A stretch of DNA of 64,000 nt from Streptomyces sp. Edi2. GTDB taxonomy: Bacteria; Actinomycetota; Actinomycetes; Streptomycetales; Streptomycetaceae. The notes beneath the pieces were generated by a model. The model had not been told where the DNA came from. It was given only the letters and a program-made list of their open reading frames with translations, and made no database searches. Position numbers and translations under genes: made by a program. The stretch is taken from assembly GCF_040253635.1 (NCBI RefSeq), contig NZ_JBEJGX010000003.1, forward strand, positions 1,302,001 to 1,366,000, written 5' to 3'. This document shows positions 1 through 8,108 of the stretch, one piece after another. How positions within the stretch are numbered: position 1 is the stretch's first letter; each line of letters begins with the position of its first letter.

Positions 1-1073
1 TGGACTCCGGGGCGCGCCCAGCCGGTGTGCACGACGATCAGCGCCAGCGCACCGAGGGCGGCGAACGGCAGCGCCCGCACGACCAGATGGTCGGATTCGT
101 CGTCCGGTACGGCCTCGCTGCGGGCGGTGCGCCACACGACCACGACGGTGGCGGCCGCGAGCAGGATGACCACGGCGGTCAGGGCCCGGCCGGTGACCGC
201 GAGGGCGGTGTCGCCGTCGTGTCCGTCGGCCTGTGCGCCGGCGCCGAGGAGGACGGCGGCGATGGTCAGCACGCCGGCCGTGGTGTGGGCGGCGCGCAGC
301 CGGGCGACCAGCCGGCGGCCGTACCAGAAGCCGTCGAGGCTGAGCGCGGTGCGTTCGGCGACCGGGGTGTCGCGGGAGGTGCCGGGCTGCCGGGGCGGCG
401 GCGAGGCGGATTCGTAGGCGCTCCAGGTGCGGCGGGAGAGCCACCACAGGAAGCCGATGACGAGCAGCGGCACCATGGAAGCGAGCGCGAGGCGGCGGCC
501 CGGGGCGCTCCACCAGCCGGAGTTGTCGGGGCTGAGGAAGCCCATCCAGGATTTGCCCGCGGCACAGACGGTGGTGCCGGCGCACTGCCAGGCCGTGAGG
601 TCGAGGGCGACCTCACAGGCCGCGGCGGCGAGCAGGACGGTGAGGGTGAGGGCGAGGATGCGGACCAAAAGGTCGTAGAGCCGCTGGGCCGGGTGCTCGG
701 GCGGGGCGGCCGGGCGCATCCAGTGGGCGAGGTTGGCGACCATGAAGGGCACCAGGAGCAGCCACAGGGCACGGGCTCCGTTGCCCGAGGTGAGGTTGGA
801 CCAGCAGTACGCCTCACGGACCGGCTCGCCGCGGTAGTCGTCGGGCCGCTGCTCGGCGTCCGCGTCGTCCGTGCGGCGGTAGCAGGCGGCGGTGTCGTCG
901 CCGGTGATCAGCTGGACGCGTGGGTCGCCGAGCATCTCCTGTGCGGTGGTGCCGCCGACGCCGTGCACCAGCAGCTCCAGGGAGAGGTGCGGCGGTGCGG
1001 CGGGCGGTGGCCCGTCTGCGGTGCTCTCACGGTCCGTTGGGCGCGCGTGCGGTGTCGGTTCCGCGGTCTCCAC
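1..1073 (-). CDS. Integral membrane protein with HGVGG motif, 3' end cut by window edge
   Basis: About 357 codons are visible from a GTG at 1073; the reading frame is still open at base 1, so the C-terminus is missing. After a Pro-rich start comes LELLVHGVGGTT (HGVGG at residues 37-41), which resembles the oxyanion-hole region of alpha/beta hydrolases. A soluble segment follows, then about six hydrophobic helices (for example LWLLLVPFMVANLAHWM and VPLLVIGFLWWLS). Such HGVGG-plus-helices proteins recur in streptomycetes without a known function; a surface or lipid hydrolase is only a guess. The region upstream of the start holds degenerate repeats and separates it from the divergent DeoR gene. 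The start is uncertain because no strong ribosome site is visible. Confidence 0.75.
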   Translation of the reverse strand, partial: METAEPTPHARPTDRESTADGPPPAAPPHLSLELLVHGVGGTTAQEMLGDPRVQLITGDDTAACYRRTDDADAEQRPDDYRGEPVREAYCWSNLTSGNGARALWLLLVPFMVANLAHWMRPAAPPEHPAQRLYDLLVRILALTLTVLLAAAACEVALDLTAWQCAGTTVCAAGKSWMGFLSPDNSGWWSAPGRRLALASMVPLLVIGFLWWLSRRTWSAYESASPPPRQPGTSRDTPVAERTALSLDGFWYGRRLVARLRAAHTTAGVLTIAAVLLGAGAQADGHDGDTALAVTGRALTAVVILLAAATVVVVWRTARSEAVPDDESDHLVVRALPFAALGALALIVVHTGWARPGV

Positions 1074-1083
1074 TGTTGTCCCC

Positions 1084-1280
1084 CGTAGTCGTGCTCGGCC
1101 GTCGTGTTCGGACGTCGTGCTTGGACCTCGTGCTTGAGCGTCGTGCCCTGAGATCTTGAACGTCGTGCCCTGAGATGGTGCTCTGAGGTCGTGCCCCGTA
1201 ATCGGTACGGTTCGGTGCGGCGCCGTGCACTGCGGTGCGGTGCGGCGTGGGGCCGTGCGGTGCAGCGCGGCGCGGCGCCG
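1084..1280. repeat. Degenerate tandem repeats in the 1074-1472 gap
   Basis: The 399-bp spacer between the divergent membrane protein and DeoR gene is low in complexity. From 1084 to about 1196 a TCGTGC core recurs seven times at 14-20 bp spacing. From about 1205 to 1280 a GTGCGG core recurs in a different register. No coding potential or clear promoter box is seen there; the promoters of both genes must lie in it. Confidence 0.6.
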
Positions 1281-1472
1281 GATGCGCGCCCCCGGATTGT
1301 CTCTTCCCCCGCGGAGCACATCCAGCACCCACACCGGCCACCGGTCCTCGCTTCCTCCGTCATCAGCCTCGCTGTCAGTGCGTCGTGCGAGGATGAGGGC
1401 ACCAGTGATCGCAGGCGGCAGCCAGCACGTACGACCCGACACGACGAGCCGGGGCGGAAGGGACGGGCCGGG

Positions 1473-2318
1473 GTGAGCGACAACCAGAACCTCCTCGCGG
1501 AGCAGCGGCGGGCCCTGATTCTCGACGAGATCAGGCGGCGCGGAGGGGTGCGGGTCAATGAACTCACCCGCAAGCTGAACGTCTCGGACATGACGGTCCG
1601 CCGTGATCTGGACGCCCTGGCGCGCCAGGGCCTGGTGGAGAAGGTGCACGGCGGCGCGGTGCCGGTCAGCGAGCCCAGCGCGCACGAGCCCGGTTTCGAG
1701 GTGAAGTCGGCGCTGGAGCTGAGCGCCAAGGAGGACATCGCCAAGGCGGCGGCCGAGATGGCGGCACCGGGCAGCGCGATCGCGCTGGCGGGCGGCACGA
1801 CCGCGTTCGCGCTGGCACAGCAGTTGCTGGACGTACCGGATCTGACGGTGGTGACGAATTCGGTACGGGTGGCCGATGTGTTCTACGGCGCACAGCGGGC
1901 GGCGGCCAGCGGCGGCGCGGGTCCCCGGGCGGGCGCGGCGACGGTGGTGCTGACCGGCGGCGTGCGTACGCCGTCGGACACCCTGGTGGGCCCGGTGGCG
2001 GATGCCGCGATCCGTTCCCTGCACTTCGATGTGCTCTTCCTCGGGGTGCACGGCATATCGGTGGAGGCGGGGCTGTCGACGCCGAATCTGGCGGAGGCGG
2101 AGACCAACCGGCATTTCGTGCGGTCCGCGCGCCGGGTGGTGGTGGTCGCCGATCACACCAAGTGGGGCACGGTCGGCCTGAGTTCGTTCGCGACGCTGGA
2201 TCAGGTGGAGGTGCTGGTGACGGATGCCGGACTGTCCGCCGAGGCGCGGGCGGAGTTCGCCGAGCTGCCGCCGGAGCTGGTGGTGGCGGGCGAACCCCCG
2301 GCCGCCACAGACATCTGA
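1473..2318 (+). CDS. DeoR/GlpR-family transcriptional regulator
   Basis: 281-aa DNA-binding regulator. The GTG start at 1473 follows a GGAAGGGA ribosome site; the open frame upstream is an artefact. Residues about 10-65 form the DeoR winged helix-turn-helix (ILDEIRRRGGVRVNELTRKL, then DMTVRRDLDALARQGLVEK and the HGGAV turn). The rest is the DeoRC sensor domain, which binds phosphorylated sugars in this family, with the typical ALAGGTTAFALAQQL and VLTGG segments. It stands alone, so its target is not visible; the next gene is an unrelated SRPBCC protein. DeoR proteins usually repress sugar catabolism and are relieved by a sugar phosphate. The family call is secure, the effector unknown. Confidence 0.9.
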   Translation: MSDNQNLLAEQRRALILDEIRRRGGVRVNELTRKLNVSDMTVRRDLDALARQGLVEKVHGGAVPVSEPSAHEPGFEVKSALELSAKEDIAKAAAEMAAPGSAIALAGGTTAFALAQQLLDVPDLTVVTNSVRVADVFYGAQRAAASGGAGPRAGAATVVLTGGVRTPSDTLVGPVADAAIRSLHFDVLFLGVHGISVEAGLSTPNLAEAETNRHFVRSARRVVVVADHTKWGTVGLSSFATLDQVEVLVTDAGLSAEARAEFAELPPELVVAGEPPAATDI

Positions 2319-2381
2319 TAAATCGTCAGCTATCGTGCACGGTGCAGACCCGCCGACCGTCCCGTAGGGGGTGCTCGTCCC

Positions 2382-2855
2382 ATGGCGCGCCGACTCCGCC
2401 CCGTCGAGCTGGACTTCGCCGTATCCGCCCCGCTGCGGCTGGTGTTCACCGCGGAGGTCACCGCGTCGCCGGAGGCGGTGTATGCGGCGCTGGCGGACGA
2501 TGTGGCGGGCTGGTCACGCTGGTTCACGGGCGTGGCGCGGTCGGCGCCGACGCACGGCGGCGGAGGCCGGGAGGTATGGCTGACCGGCGGCACCCGCTTC
2601 TCGGAGACGGTCCTGGCGGCCGAGCCCGACGTGCACTACGCCTACCGGGTCGACACCACCAACGCCCCGGGCATACGGGCCCTGTTGGAGGACTGGCGGC
2701 TGACGCCCGCGGACGGCGGCACCCGGCTGCGGTGGATGTTCGCGGCGGACGGCCCGGCGCCGTTCCGCTTCCTGCTGACGCTGGCCAGGCCCGGCCTGGG
2801 CCGCGCCTTCAGGCAGTCGGCGCGGGCCCTGGACCGCAGGCTCGCCGGAACCTGA
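2382..2855 (+). CDS. SRPBCC (START-like) family protein
   Basis: 157 aa, ATG at 2382 with a GTAGGGGGT ribosome site about 8 bp upstream. The protein has the START/Bet v1-like layout: an early strand (RLVFTAEVTASPEAVYAAL), a helix with WSRWF, a central WLTGGTRFSETVL and a C-terminal strand-helix ending in FLLTLARPGLGRAF. These domains form a deep hydrophobic pocket. Members bind lipids or polyketides or act as cyclases and dehydratases, but nothing around this gene suggests a biosynthetic cluster. It is 63 bp downstream of the DeoR gene in the same direction and might be co-transcribed. The ligand is unknown. Confidence 0.8.
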   Translation: MARRLRPVELDFAVSAPLRLVFTAEVTASPEAVYAALADDVAGWSRWFTGVARSAPTHGGGGREVWLTGGTRFSETVLAAEPDVHYAYRVDTTNAPGIRALLEDWRLTPADGGTRLRWMFAADGPAPFRFLLTLARPGLGRAFRQSARALDRRLAGT

Positions 2856-2916
2856 CGCGGCCCCGGCTCGGATCCCGCGCAACGGGCTCAGGCCGGCGGA
2901 CGCCGCCGCCCCGCCC

Positions 2917-4146
2917 TCAGACGGGCCAGGAGCCGGTGGCCAGGAACATGTCGAGGGTGCGCGCGTAAGGCGTGATGTCCAGCCCCTGGGAGGCCAGCCA
3001 GTCGTCGGAGTAGTACTTGTCGAGGTAGCGGTCACCGGGGTCGCACAGCAGGGTGACAACCGATCCCCGCTGCCCCTCGGCGACCATCTCCGCGACGATC
3101 TTCAGGGCGCTCCACAGCCCCGTGCCGGTCGAGCCGCCCGCCTTGCGGCCGATCGCGGTCTCCAGGGCCCGTACGGCGGCAATGCTGGCCGCGTCCGGCA
3201 CCTTCATCATCCGGTCTATCGCGCCGGGCACGAAGCTCGGTTCCATACGGGGCCGCCCGATGCCCTCGATACGGGAGGCGGTGGCGCAGTCGCTCTGGGC
3301 ATCGCCGGTGAGCCAGCCGTCGAAGAAACAGGAGTTCTCCGGGTCGGGGACGCAGACGCGGGTGTCGTACTGCATGTAGTGGACATAGCGGGCGATGGTC
3401 GCCGAGGTGCCGCCGGTTCCCGCGGTCGCCACGATCCAGGCGGGCTCGGGATAGCGCTCGAGCCGCAGCTGCTGGTAGATCGACTCGGCGATGTTGTTGT
3501 TGCCGCGCCAGTCCGTGGCCCGTTCCGCGTAGGTGAACTGGTCCATGTAATGCCCCCCGGATTCCGCGGCGAGCCGGGCGGAGACCTCGTACACGGTCCG
3601 CGGATCCTGCACCAGATGGCAGGTGCCGCCGTGGAACTCGATCAGCCGGGTCTTCTCACGGCTGGTGGTGGCCGGCATCACCGCGATGAACGGCACCCCG
3701 ATGAGCGAGGCGAAGTACGCCTCGGACACGGCCGTGGAACCGCTGGAGGACTCGATGACGGGCTTCCCTGGCCGGATCCAGCCGTTGCACAGCCCGTAGA
3801 GGAACAGCGAGCGGGCCAGCCGGTGCTTGAGGCTTCCGGTGGGGTGCGTCGACTCGTCCTTGAGGTAGAGGTCGATGCCCCACTCCTCCGGCAGCGGAAA
3901 GCGCAGGAGGTGGGTGTCGGCGGTGCGGTTGGCGTCCGCCTGGACCTTGCGGACGGCTTCTTTGAGCCAGCTTCGGTAGGCCGGATCCGTGCGGTCGCCG
4001 TCCACGGTCGGCATCGGGGTTCCCGGGACGGTCCCGGCGACGGGCCCGTCGGAGACCGGGGAACCGGCCACGGCCTCGCCCGGCATCGGGGTACCGGCCA
4101 CGGCCTCCTGGTCAGGCCGGCTCTGCGGCTGCTGTGCGGTGCTCAC
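2917..4146 (-). CDS. PLP-dependent cysteine synthase-fold enzyme, Cds1-like L-cysteine desulfhydrase
   Basis: 409 aa from GTG 4146 with a GAGGAG ribosome site. Fold-type II PLP enzyme: the cofactor lysine is in [10 protein letters not shown], the substrate loop in [12 protein letters not shown], and the phosphate-binding glycine loop in [13 protein letters not shown]. It closely follows the pattern of the Mycobacterium Cds1 group, which breaks L-cysteine into H2S, pyruvate and ammonia. The serine/CBS-type synthase role remains the alternative. The first 45 residues are a low-complexity Pro/Gly/Thr tail containing two near-copies of a GTPMP unit, so translation from ATG 4014 ([11 protein letters not shown]) is possible and would match the family's usual N-terminus better. 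The gene stands alone. Confidence 0.82.
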   Translation of the reverse strand: MSTAQQPQSRPDQEAVAGTPMPGEAVAGSPVSDGPVAGTVPGTPMPTVDGDRTDPAYRSWLKEAVRKVQADANRTADTHLLRFPLPEEWGIDLYLKDESTHPTGSLKHRLARSLFLYGLCNGWIRPGKPVIESSSGSTAVSEAYFASLIGVPFIAVMPATTSREKTRLIEFHGGTCHLVQDPRTVYEVSARLAAESGGHYMDQFTYAERATDWRGNNNIAESIYQQLRLERYPEPAWIVATAGTGGTSATIARYVHYMQYDTRVCVPDPENSCFFDGWLTGDAQSDCATASRIEGIGRPRMEPSFVPGAIDRMMKVPDAASIAAVRALETAIGRKAGGSTGTGLWSALKIVAEMVAEGQRGSVVTLLCDPGDRYLDKYYSDDWLASQGLDITPYARTLDMFLATGSWPV

Positions 4147-4388
4147 CGGCGCGCTCCTCTGGGGTTCGAAGGCCCGCGCACAACGGCGGGCGGACTCCGA
4201 CTATAACCACCGTCCGCACGCTTCTCACCTGCATAAACATCACTTTGAGATACCCCAAGGAGGTCGTGTGGCGGGGTCGTTGCACGCTGTGCGCGCCAGG
4301 GGCACTGGTGCGACGGGCGCCGCACCGGCAGACTTCCCCTCAAGGGGCGGTGGAGGGCAACTGCCCGTCTCACCGAGGAGGTGCCGGC

Positions 4389-4676
4389 ATGGCGGAACCC
4401 GAGTTCAACGCGACCGGCGTACGGATCGAGCGATGGCTGCGGTCCTTGACCCGCGCCGGACAGGTCGTCATCTCGGACGGCAGGCTGGTACTGCTGACCA
4501 GCTACGGCACGGAGATCGACAGCGCCCCGCTGCAGGCCGTGGAGGCCCATAAACCGTTGTTCGCGGCGCGGGACCGGGCGCTCGCCACACTCAACGGCCA
4601 CCGCTATTCGCTCACCCTGGGCACCCCGGAACTGTTCTTCAAGGCCCTGGAGGCGGCGCGGCCGCAACACACCTGA
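4389..4676 (+). CDS. Small conserved hypothetical protein
   Basis: 95 aa from ATG 4389, which has a clear GAGGAGGT ribosome site at 4376-4383. The frame stays open upstream to 4134 but has no good start there. The protein begins MAEPEFNATGVRIERWLRSL and is amphipathic with no membrane helix, cysteine cluster or known catalytic motif. Its middle (VVISDGRLVLLTSYGTEID) reads as a small beta-rich fold. It looks like a streptomycete-specific small protein of unknown function, and I do not recognise a family. It lies upstream of an anti-sigma-type ATPase gene with a spacer of about 200 bp. Confidence 0.65.
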   Translation: MAEPEFNATGVRIERWLRSLTRAGQVVISDGRLVLLTSYGTEIDSAPLQAVEAHKPLFAARDRALATLNGHRYSLTLGTPELFFKALEAARPQHT

Positions 4677-4872
4677 CGGGGCCCCCTGGACGCGGAGGTG
4701 CGGTTGCGGGAGCGCACCGGCTGACCGACCCTGGACTCGTATCACTGAGGGTTCACCAGCGGTGACGTTGTGGTGCAGTTATGGTGCAGCCGGCATCGCT
4801 GGATCCGATCTTCGCCCCTGCCCGGTGAGACCCGGTGAGAGGGGCGCCCGGCCTCATCAGGGAGTCGCGGTC

Positions 4873-5403
4873 GTGATCAGGCAGCCCAGCAGGCACTGCA
4901 CGGTGGAGCTCCAAGCCGTTCCGGCTCGCATCGGACATGTGCGCAGAATCGTCTCCGCGCAGCTGCGGTACTGGCATCTCGACGCCTTGATAGATCCGGC
5001 GGCGCTCGGCGTGACCGAACTCCTCGCCAATGTCCACCGGCACGCCCGCCCCAGCAAGCAGTGCACCGTGGAACTGCGCGTTCTTCTTGATCAGTTGACG
5101 GTCTCGGTGCATGACGAGGATCCGCGGCTGCCGCGGATCCGGGTCGCGGAGAGCTGGGAGACCTGTGGTCGCGGCCTGGCGCTGATCGCGGCACTCAGCG
5201 AGAGCTGGGGAACGCGGCCGACCGGCGGCGGCAAGGTCGTGTGGTTCACTCTTCCGGCCCTGACCACCGCCCCCGAAGAGGCCCTTACGGTCCGTGGCTA
5301 CCTGGAGCCCCTGCCACTGGAGGACACCGCTAGGGCGGCCGGTGCCGCGGCCGGCACGGCGACCGGTCCGCGCTCGCGGATACGGGGCACGAAGGTCGGC
5401 TGA
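4873..5403 (+). CDS. GHKL ATP-binding protein, anti-sigma/RsbW-like
   Basis: 176 aa from GTG 4873, preceded by GGGAG at 4859-4863. The N-box is ELLANVHRHA (residues 49-58), followed by DEDPRLP at 81-87 and the G-box GRGLALI at 99-105, then the closing strand KVVWFTL. This is the HATPase_c fold of RsbW/SpoIIAB-type kinases. Streptomyces carries dozens of them; they bind ATP and phosphorylate anti-sigma antagonists or hold sigma factors. The protein has an extra C-terminal tail of about 45 residues rich in Ala, Gly and Arg. No sigma factor or STAS antagonist lies beside it, so its partner cannot be read from the window. Confidence 0.85.
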   Translation: MIRQPSRHCTVELQAVPARIGHVRRIVSAQLRYWHLDALIDPAALGVTELLANVHRHARPSKQCTVELRVLLDQLTVSVHDEDPRLPRIRVAESWETCGRGLALIAALSESWGTRPTGGGKVVWFTLPALTTAPEEALTVRGYLEPLPLEDTARAAGAAAGTATGPRSRIRGTKVG

Positions 5404-5483
5404 CGGGGCGGGGCCGCGGCGGGCCCGCTGATCTCATGCCGCGCGCCCCTTGCTGACGTCACGCCGTGCCTCCCTTGCCGACG

Positions 5484-5801
5484 TCACGTCGTGCCTCCCT
5501 TGGAGCCCGCGCCGAAGTGTTCCTCCAGGACGGAGAGCCGGCGCCAGTACTCCTCCTCGTCGATCTCGCCCGAGGCGAAGCGCCTGCCCAGTACGGCGAG
5601 GGGTGAGGGCACGTCGGCGGAGACGGAGGCGGAGTACCGCGGGCCGCGGAACCACCCGCCGGGTCCGCCATGGCGCCGCCCGGTGCGGCGCAGCAGCGTC
5701 ACCACACCGACGATGACCAGCGCCCAGAGGACGGGAACGAACAGGATCCAGGGGCCTGGGCCCGGGCCGCCACCAGTCCAGGGTTCGGCGAGCTCGAACA
5801 T
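5484..5801 (-). CDS. Membrane-anchored SHOCT-domain protein
   Basis: 105 aa from ATG 5801, with GAGGAG 9 bp upstream; much longer frames through this region lack support. One transmembrane helix lies at about residues 18-37 (WILFVPVLWALVIVGVVTLL), followed by a basic linker. The C-terminus is a SHOCT motif (LGRRFASGEIDEEEYWRRLSVLEEHF), a short two-helix module found at the ends of many small membrane proteins and thought to mediate oligomerisation. The gene is divergent from a TetR gene, 57 bp apart if that gene starts at 5859, so TetR control is possible. The function is unknown. Confidence 0.85.
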   Translation of the reverse strand: MFELAEPWTGGGPGPGPWILFVPVLWALVIVGVVTLLRRTGRRHGGPGGWFRGPRYSASVSADVPSPLAVLGRRFASGEIDEEEYWRRLSVLEEHFGAGSKGGTT

Positions 5802-5858
5802 CGCGATCAGCTCCTCGAGGGAACGTGCGCCGGAGGTCCCCGGCGCCGGGGAAAACCG

Positions 5859-6599
5859 GTGTTCGGCCGGTCTCCTTCGAGCCTCGCCCTCAGGAGGCCG
5901 CCGGTCGTCATACGGCCAGCGGCTCCTTCCGTACGACCTGGGGAGTACGCGAGGCGGCCCCTGCGCTCGTCCCTGCACCGCACCCGCCGCCTGCTCCGGC
6001 CGCTCGGTCGTGCGCGCCCCGCTCCGGGCGCGGCTTCCCTCTCTTGCCAGGAGCTGCTGTGGGAGCGCGGGTACGTCGGCACCAGTCCCAAGGCGATCCT
6101 GGAGCGCGCGGGCGTCGGCCAGGGCAGCATGTACCACCATTTCACCGGCAAGTCCGGCCTCGCGCTGGCAGCGATCCGGCGCACCGCAGAGGGCATGAAG
6201 GGAGCCGCCGAGGAGTCCCTGAGCGCCCCCGGCACGGCGTACGACCGGGTCGCGGGCTATCTGCTGCGCGAGCGGGAGGTGCTGCGAGGCTGCCCCGTGG
6301 GCCGGATGACACAGGACCGCGATGTGGTGCGCAGCGCCAAGCTGCGGCAACCGCTGGACGAGATGTTCGGCTGGCTCCAGGGCCGGATCGGCGAAGTCCT
6401 CACCGAGGGGCAGCAGCGTGGCGAACTGGCCCCCGGACTGGACCCGTCGGCCACCGCGGCGACCGTCGCGGCCGTCGTCCAGGGCGGCTACGTCCTGGCC
6501 CGCGCCGCCGATGACACCGCGCCCTTCGACGCGGCCGTACGGGGCGTGCTGCCCCTGCTCGCCACACAGGTCACGCCCGGCACGGACACCACCCGCTGA
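5859..6599 (+). CDS. TetR/AcrR-family regulator, unusual N-terminus
   Basis: The DNA-binding core is clear: ELLWERGYVGTSPKAILERA, then GVGQGSMYHHFTGKSGLALAA, followed by a ligand domain of normal length. TetR helix 1 normally reads like TRERLLxAAxELLWERGY. Here the corresponding stretch is TRRLLRPLGRARPAPGA followed by ASLSCQELLWERGY, about 15 residues too long, and no ATG sits near it. The only start in the frame within reach is GTG 5859, after a weak GGGGAA, which adds an odd 55-residue head. The gene may therefore be damaged at its 5' end. In other streptomycetes a TetR gene of this type pairs with DUF4865, and the stump of a DUF4865 gene follows here at 6631. That broken partner fits decay of the whole locus. 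Confidence 0.65.
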   Translation: MFGRSPSSLALRRPPVVIRPAAPSVRPGEYARRPLRSSLHRTRRLLRPLGRARPAPGAASLSCQELLWERGYVGTSPKAILERAGVGQGSMYHHFTGKSGLALAAIRRTAEGMKGAAEESLSAPGTAYDRVAGYLLREREVLRGCPVGRMTQDRDVVRSAKLRQPLDEMFGWLQGRIGEVLTEGQQRGELAPGLDPSATAATVAAVVQGGYVLARAADDTAPFDAAVRGVLPLLATQVTPGTDTTR

Positions 6600-6630
6600 G
6601 CACCCTCCCTCGCACCGTACGGAGTCCGCC

Positions 6631-6669
6631 ATGCACGCCATGCAGTACGCGATCACCCTAATGGAGTGA
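6631..6669 (+). pseudogene. 5' stump of a DUF4865-family gene
   Basis: ATG 6631 opens MHAMQYAITL, the conserved beginning of DUF4865 proteins (MHAMQYEITLPADYDM in the family as I recall it). The frame ends at a TGA after 12 codons. Homology stops after ITL, at about 6658, so the rest of the gene (about 190 codons in the family) has been lost at a recombination joint. The stump lies 31 bp after the TetR gene, as expected for the usual TetR-DUF4865 pair. Confidence 0.6.
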
Positions 6670-6686
6670 ACACCCTCGCATACCCC

Positions 6687-6701
6687 CGACCTTGCAGGTC
6701 G
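6687..6701. repeat. Perfect short inverted repeat at the left joint
   Basis: CGACCT-TGC-AGGTCG is a perfect 6+3+6 palindrome about 30 bp inside the point where DUF4865 homology ends. It could be a protein-binding or core site left from recombination, or chance. No integrase gene is present nearby. Confidence 0.3.
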
Positions 6702-6717
6702 CGGGCAGCAGACGCGA

Positions 6718-6754
6718 CGAAGCCCCGTCCGCGGGGCGCACGAACGGGGCTTCG
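6718..6754 (-). terminator. Hairpin terminator after the 44-aa gene
   Basis: CGAAGCCCCGT at 6718-6728 pairs perfectly with ACGGGGCTTCG at 6744-6754. It lies just past the stop codon (6766) of the leftward small gene, so it most likely ends that transcript. Confidence 0.65.
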
Positions 6755-6765
6755 GGGGTGCTGCG

Positions 6766-6900
6766 TCAATCGGCGTTGCGGGGCTCGGCGTCGGGGAAGA
6801 TGAAGCCCCGCACGGGGGTTGTCTCCTCCTGCTCCTCTTCCTGAGCCTCACGGTAGGCAGCCACCAGGGCGGCGTACCGGCTATTGATCAACTCAGCCAT
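6766..6900 (-). CDS. 44-aa acidic small protein
   Basis: ATG 6900 has a perfect GGAGG ribosome site 5 bp upstream, and the product begins MAELINSRYAALVAAYREAQ. The middle is a run of glutamates (EEEQEE) likely to be helical or coiled-coil, followed by TPVRGFIFPDAEPRNAD. There are no cysteines or membrane segments. It is 39 bp downstream of the GRDP-like gene in the same direction and is followed by a strong hairpin, so the two form a small leftward unit. The good ribosome site and terminator support a real gene. I do not recognise a family; it sits in the accessory insert and may be phage-derived. Confidence 0.6.
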   Translation of the reverse strand: MAELINSRYAALVAAYREAQEEEQEETTPVRGFIFPDAEPRNAD

Positions 6901-6939
6901 GGGGCCTCCTATCGACGCTCCGAGTGTGGCAGATGCTGG

Positions 6940-7419
6940 CTACGGCTTGTCCCGGCACGGCGGACGGGGCGTCGGCATGGGCTTGATGGGGCCGGTGTCC
7001 GACGGGGAGTGCTGGCACTTCGCGGCGACCGCGACGAGTTGATCCCCGGTCGGGGCTCCCCACAGCTCCTCGTCGACGTCATAGCCGGCGGCGCGAATGG
7101 CGTCCTGCGTGCGCACCAGAATCAGCGGATCGTAGTTGTCCGGGGCGTAGCCGGGGTAGTGGTGGACGGAGTCGCCCAGCGACACGCACAGCTCCTCGTA
7201 CACCTTGGTGTGGAGGATGAGCGCGTGCCACCCCTCGTCGACGACGCGGGAGGGCGCCAGGGCGGCGTCGGGGGTCGTGGCGCAGGCGACGACGAACTTC
7301 AATCCCTCGTCCGTAATGCGCTGAGCCATGCCCCCTGCCATGCCAGGGTTGGCGTCCTGCACGGTTCCGACGACGCTCAGGTACGCTGCCGGACTGATCA
7401 GATCGCTTACCGTTAACAC
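6940..7419 (-). CDS. GRDP/DUF1399-like protein with WHxxIL-HH motif
   Basis: 159 aa from GTG 7419 with AGAGG upstream. The core reads VVDEGWHALILHTKVYEELC followed about 6 residues later by SVHHYPGY. This spaced WH...HH pattern resembles that of glycine-rich-domain proteins (VDEVWHxHIL...FVHHxP), whose biochemical role is unknown; the conserved histidines suggest a metal or catalytic site. The C-terminal 30 residues are Pro-rich and disordered. The gene is the first of a two-gene leftward unit inside the accessory insert. Two large hairpins lie upstream of it. The family link is by motif only and should be treated as moderate. Confidence 0.55.
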   Translation of the reverse strand: MLTVSDLISPAAYLSVVGTVQDANPGMAGGMAQRITDEGLKFVVACATTPDAALAPSRVVDEGWHALILHTKVYEELCVSLGDSVHHYPGYAPDNYDPLILVRTQDAIRAAGYDVDEELWGAPTGDQLVAVAAKCQHSPSDTGPIKPMPTPRPPCRDKP

Positions 7420-7452
7420 GTGCGGCCTCTCTTCGAGTTGTGTCGTACGACT

Positions 7453-7604
7453 GCCGTCCCCGACCGTGATCGCTGTCCAGGCATTCGGTCGGGGACGGCT
7501 CTTCTCTTCTTGCTGACCCGCCCCGATGAACCGAGACGTCAGGGATACCGGCGCGGGAACTTATGGGCGGTCGCCCGGTGATCGACCAAATCCCGGGCGA
7601 CCGC
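7453..7604. other. Two strong hairpins in the 7420-7728 gap
   Basis: Hairpin A: GCCGTCCCCGACCG (7453-7466) pairs perfectly with 7486-7499 and is followed on the plus strand by TCTTCTCTTCTT. Hairpin B: GCGGTCGCCCGG (7567-7578) pairs perfectly with 7593-7604 and is followed by TTCGTGTTCCCC. Both look like plus-strand terminators, but no plus-strand gene ends here, so they may be remnants or insulators. A third small hairpin (CCCGGC 7689-7694 with 7703-7708) probably ends the leftward 58-aa gene. No coding sequence was seen in the gap. Confidence 0.6.
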
Positions 7605-7728
7605 TTCGTGTTCCCCTCTTCGTCCCCGGAGCACATCAGGGGGACTGGGGCCGTCGGGGGTTGGGTGAGGCCCACCGTGAGGAGCACGCCCGGCACTGCA
7701 ACGCCGGGGGTCTAAGGAGAGCGGCGCC

Positions 7729-7905
7729 TTACTGCCGCCCCGCCCACCTACAGCAGTCGCACGGGAACGGGCACGGCTTGACGGCCTCCGACGCCGGCAC
7801 GTACGTCACGCCGGGAATCACGTACGGGCGGACGAGCGAGGTGTTGAGGAGCACGTCGTCTATCCGATCGTGCTGCGGCTCCAGGTCGTCGTGTGCCGTC
7901 GTCAT
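7729..7905 (-). CDS. 58-aa Cys-rich small protein
   Basis: ATG 7905 overlaps the stop of the upstream 68-aa gene as ATGA, so translation is probably coupled. The product begins MTTAHDDLEPQHDRIDDVLL, contains VRPYVIPGVTYVPASEA and ends in KPCPFPCDCCRWAGRQ. The four cysteines (C-x3-C-x-CC) at the tail could bind zinc or an iron-sulfur cluster. It is the second gene of a leftward pair divergent from the XRE regulator. I know of no function; pairs of such tiny proteins next to XRE/TPR regulators are common in streptomycete accessory regions. Confidence 0.6.
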   Translation of the reverse strand: MTTAHDDLEPQHDRIDDVLLNTSLVRPYVIPGVTYVPASEAVKPCPFPCDCCRWAGRQ

Positions 7906-8108
7906 TTCCGCCTCCGCCCCTTGTGCGGGTGGCCGGCGATTTCGATTCCGGCCGCCGCAGCGTCAGCGGCTCTTCCCTGGTCCCGTGCTGTCTGGCGCTG
8001 TCTGTCCAACGCGCCGCAGATGTCGCAGCCCGGGGTCGGCGTTGTGTTCAGGGCGTACGGATCCGGCAGGTGTACCGGGGGCGACATCCCCCTCTTCGGC
8101 TCGGTCAT
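7902..8108 (-). CDS. 68-aa small protein with CDICGAL motif
   Basis: Starts at ATG 8108 (MTEPKRGMSPPVHLPDPYAL). A longer frame begins at 8162 but would run into the divergent XRE promoter. The single CDIC pair followed by a charged helix (ALDRQRQTARDQGRAADAAA) and a basic tail (HPHKGRRRK) suggests a small zinc- or nucleic-acid-associated protein. No ribosome site is visible before ATG 8108, so the mRNA may be leaderless. It overlaps the 58-aa gene by 4 bp and is divergent from the XRE gene, 63 bp away, which probably regulates it. This is a recurrent but unnamed streptomycete family. Confidence 0.62.
   Translation of the reverse strand: MTEPKRGMSPPVHLPDPYALNTTPTPGCDICGALDRQRQTARDQGRAADAAAAGIEIAGHPHKGRRRK

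Noticed and set aside
4266..4388. Upstream GTG start after AAGGAGG for the 95-aa hypothetical gene
   Set aside because: The ribosome site is only 2 bp from the GTG, while ATG 4389 has its own GAGGAGGT at a proper distance.
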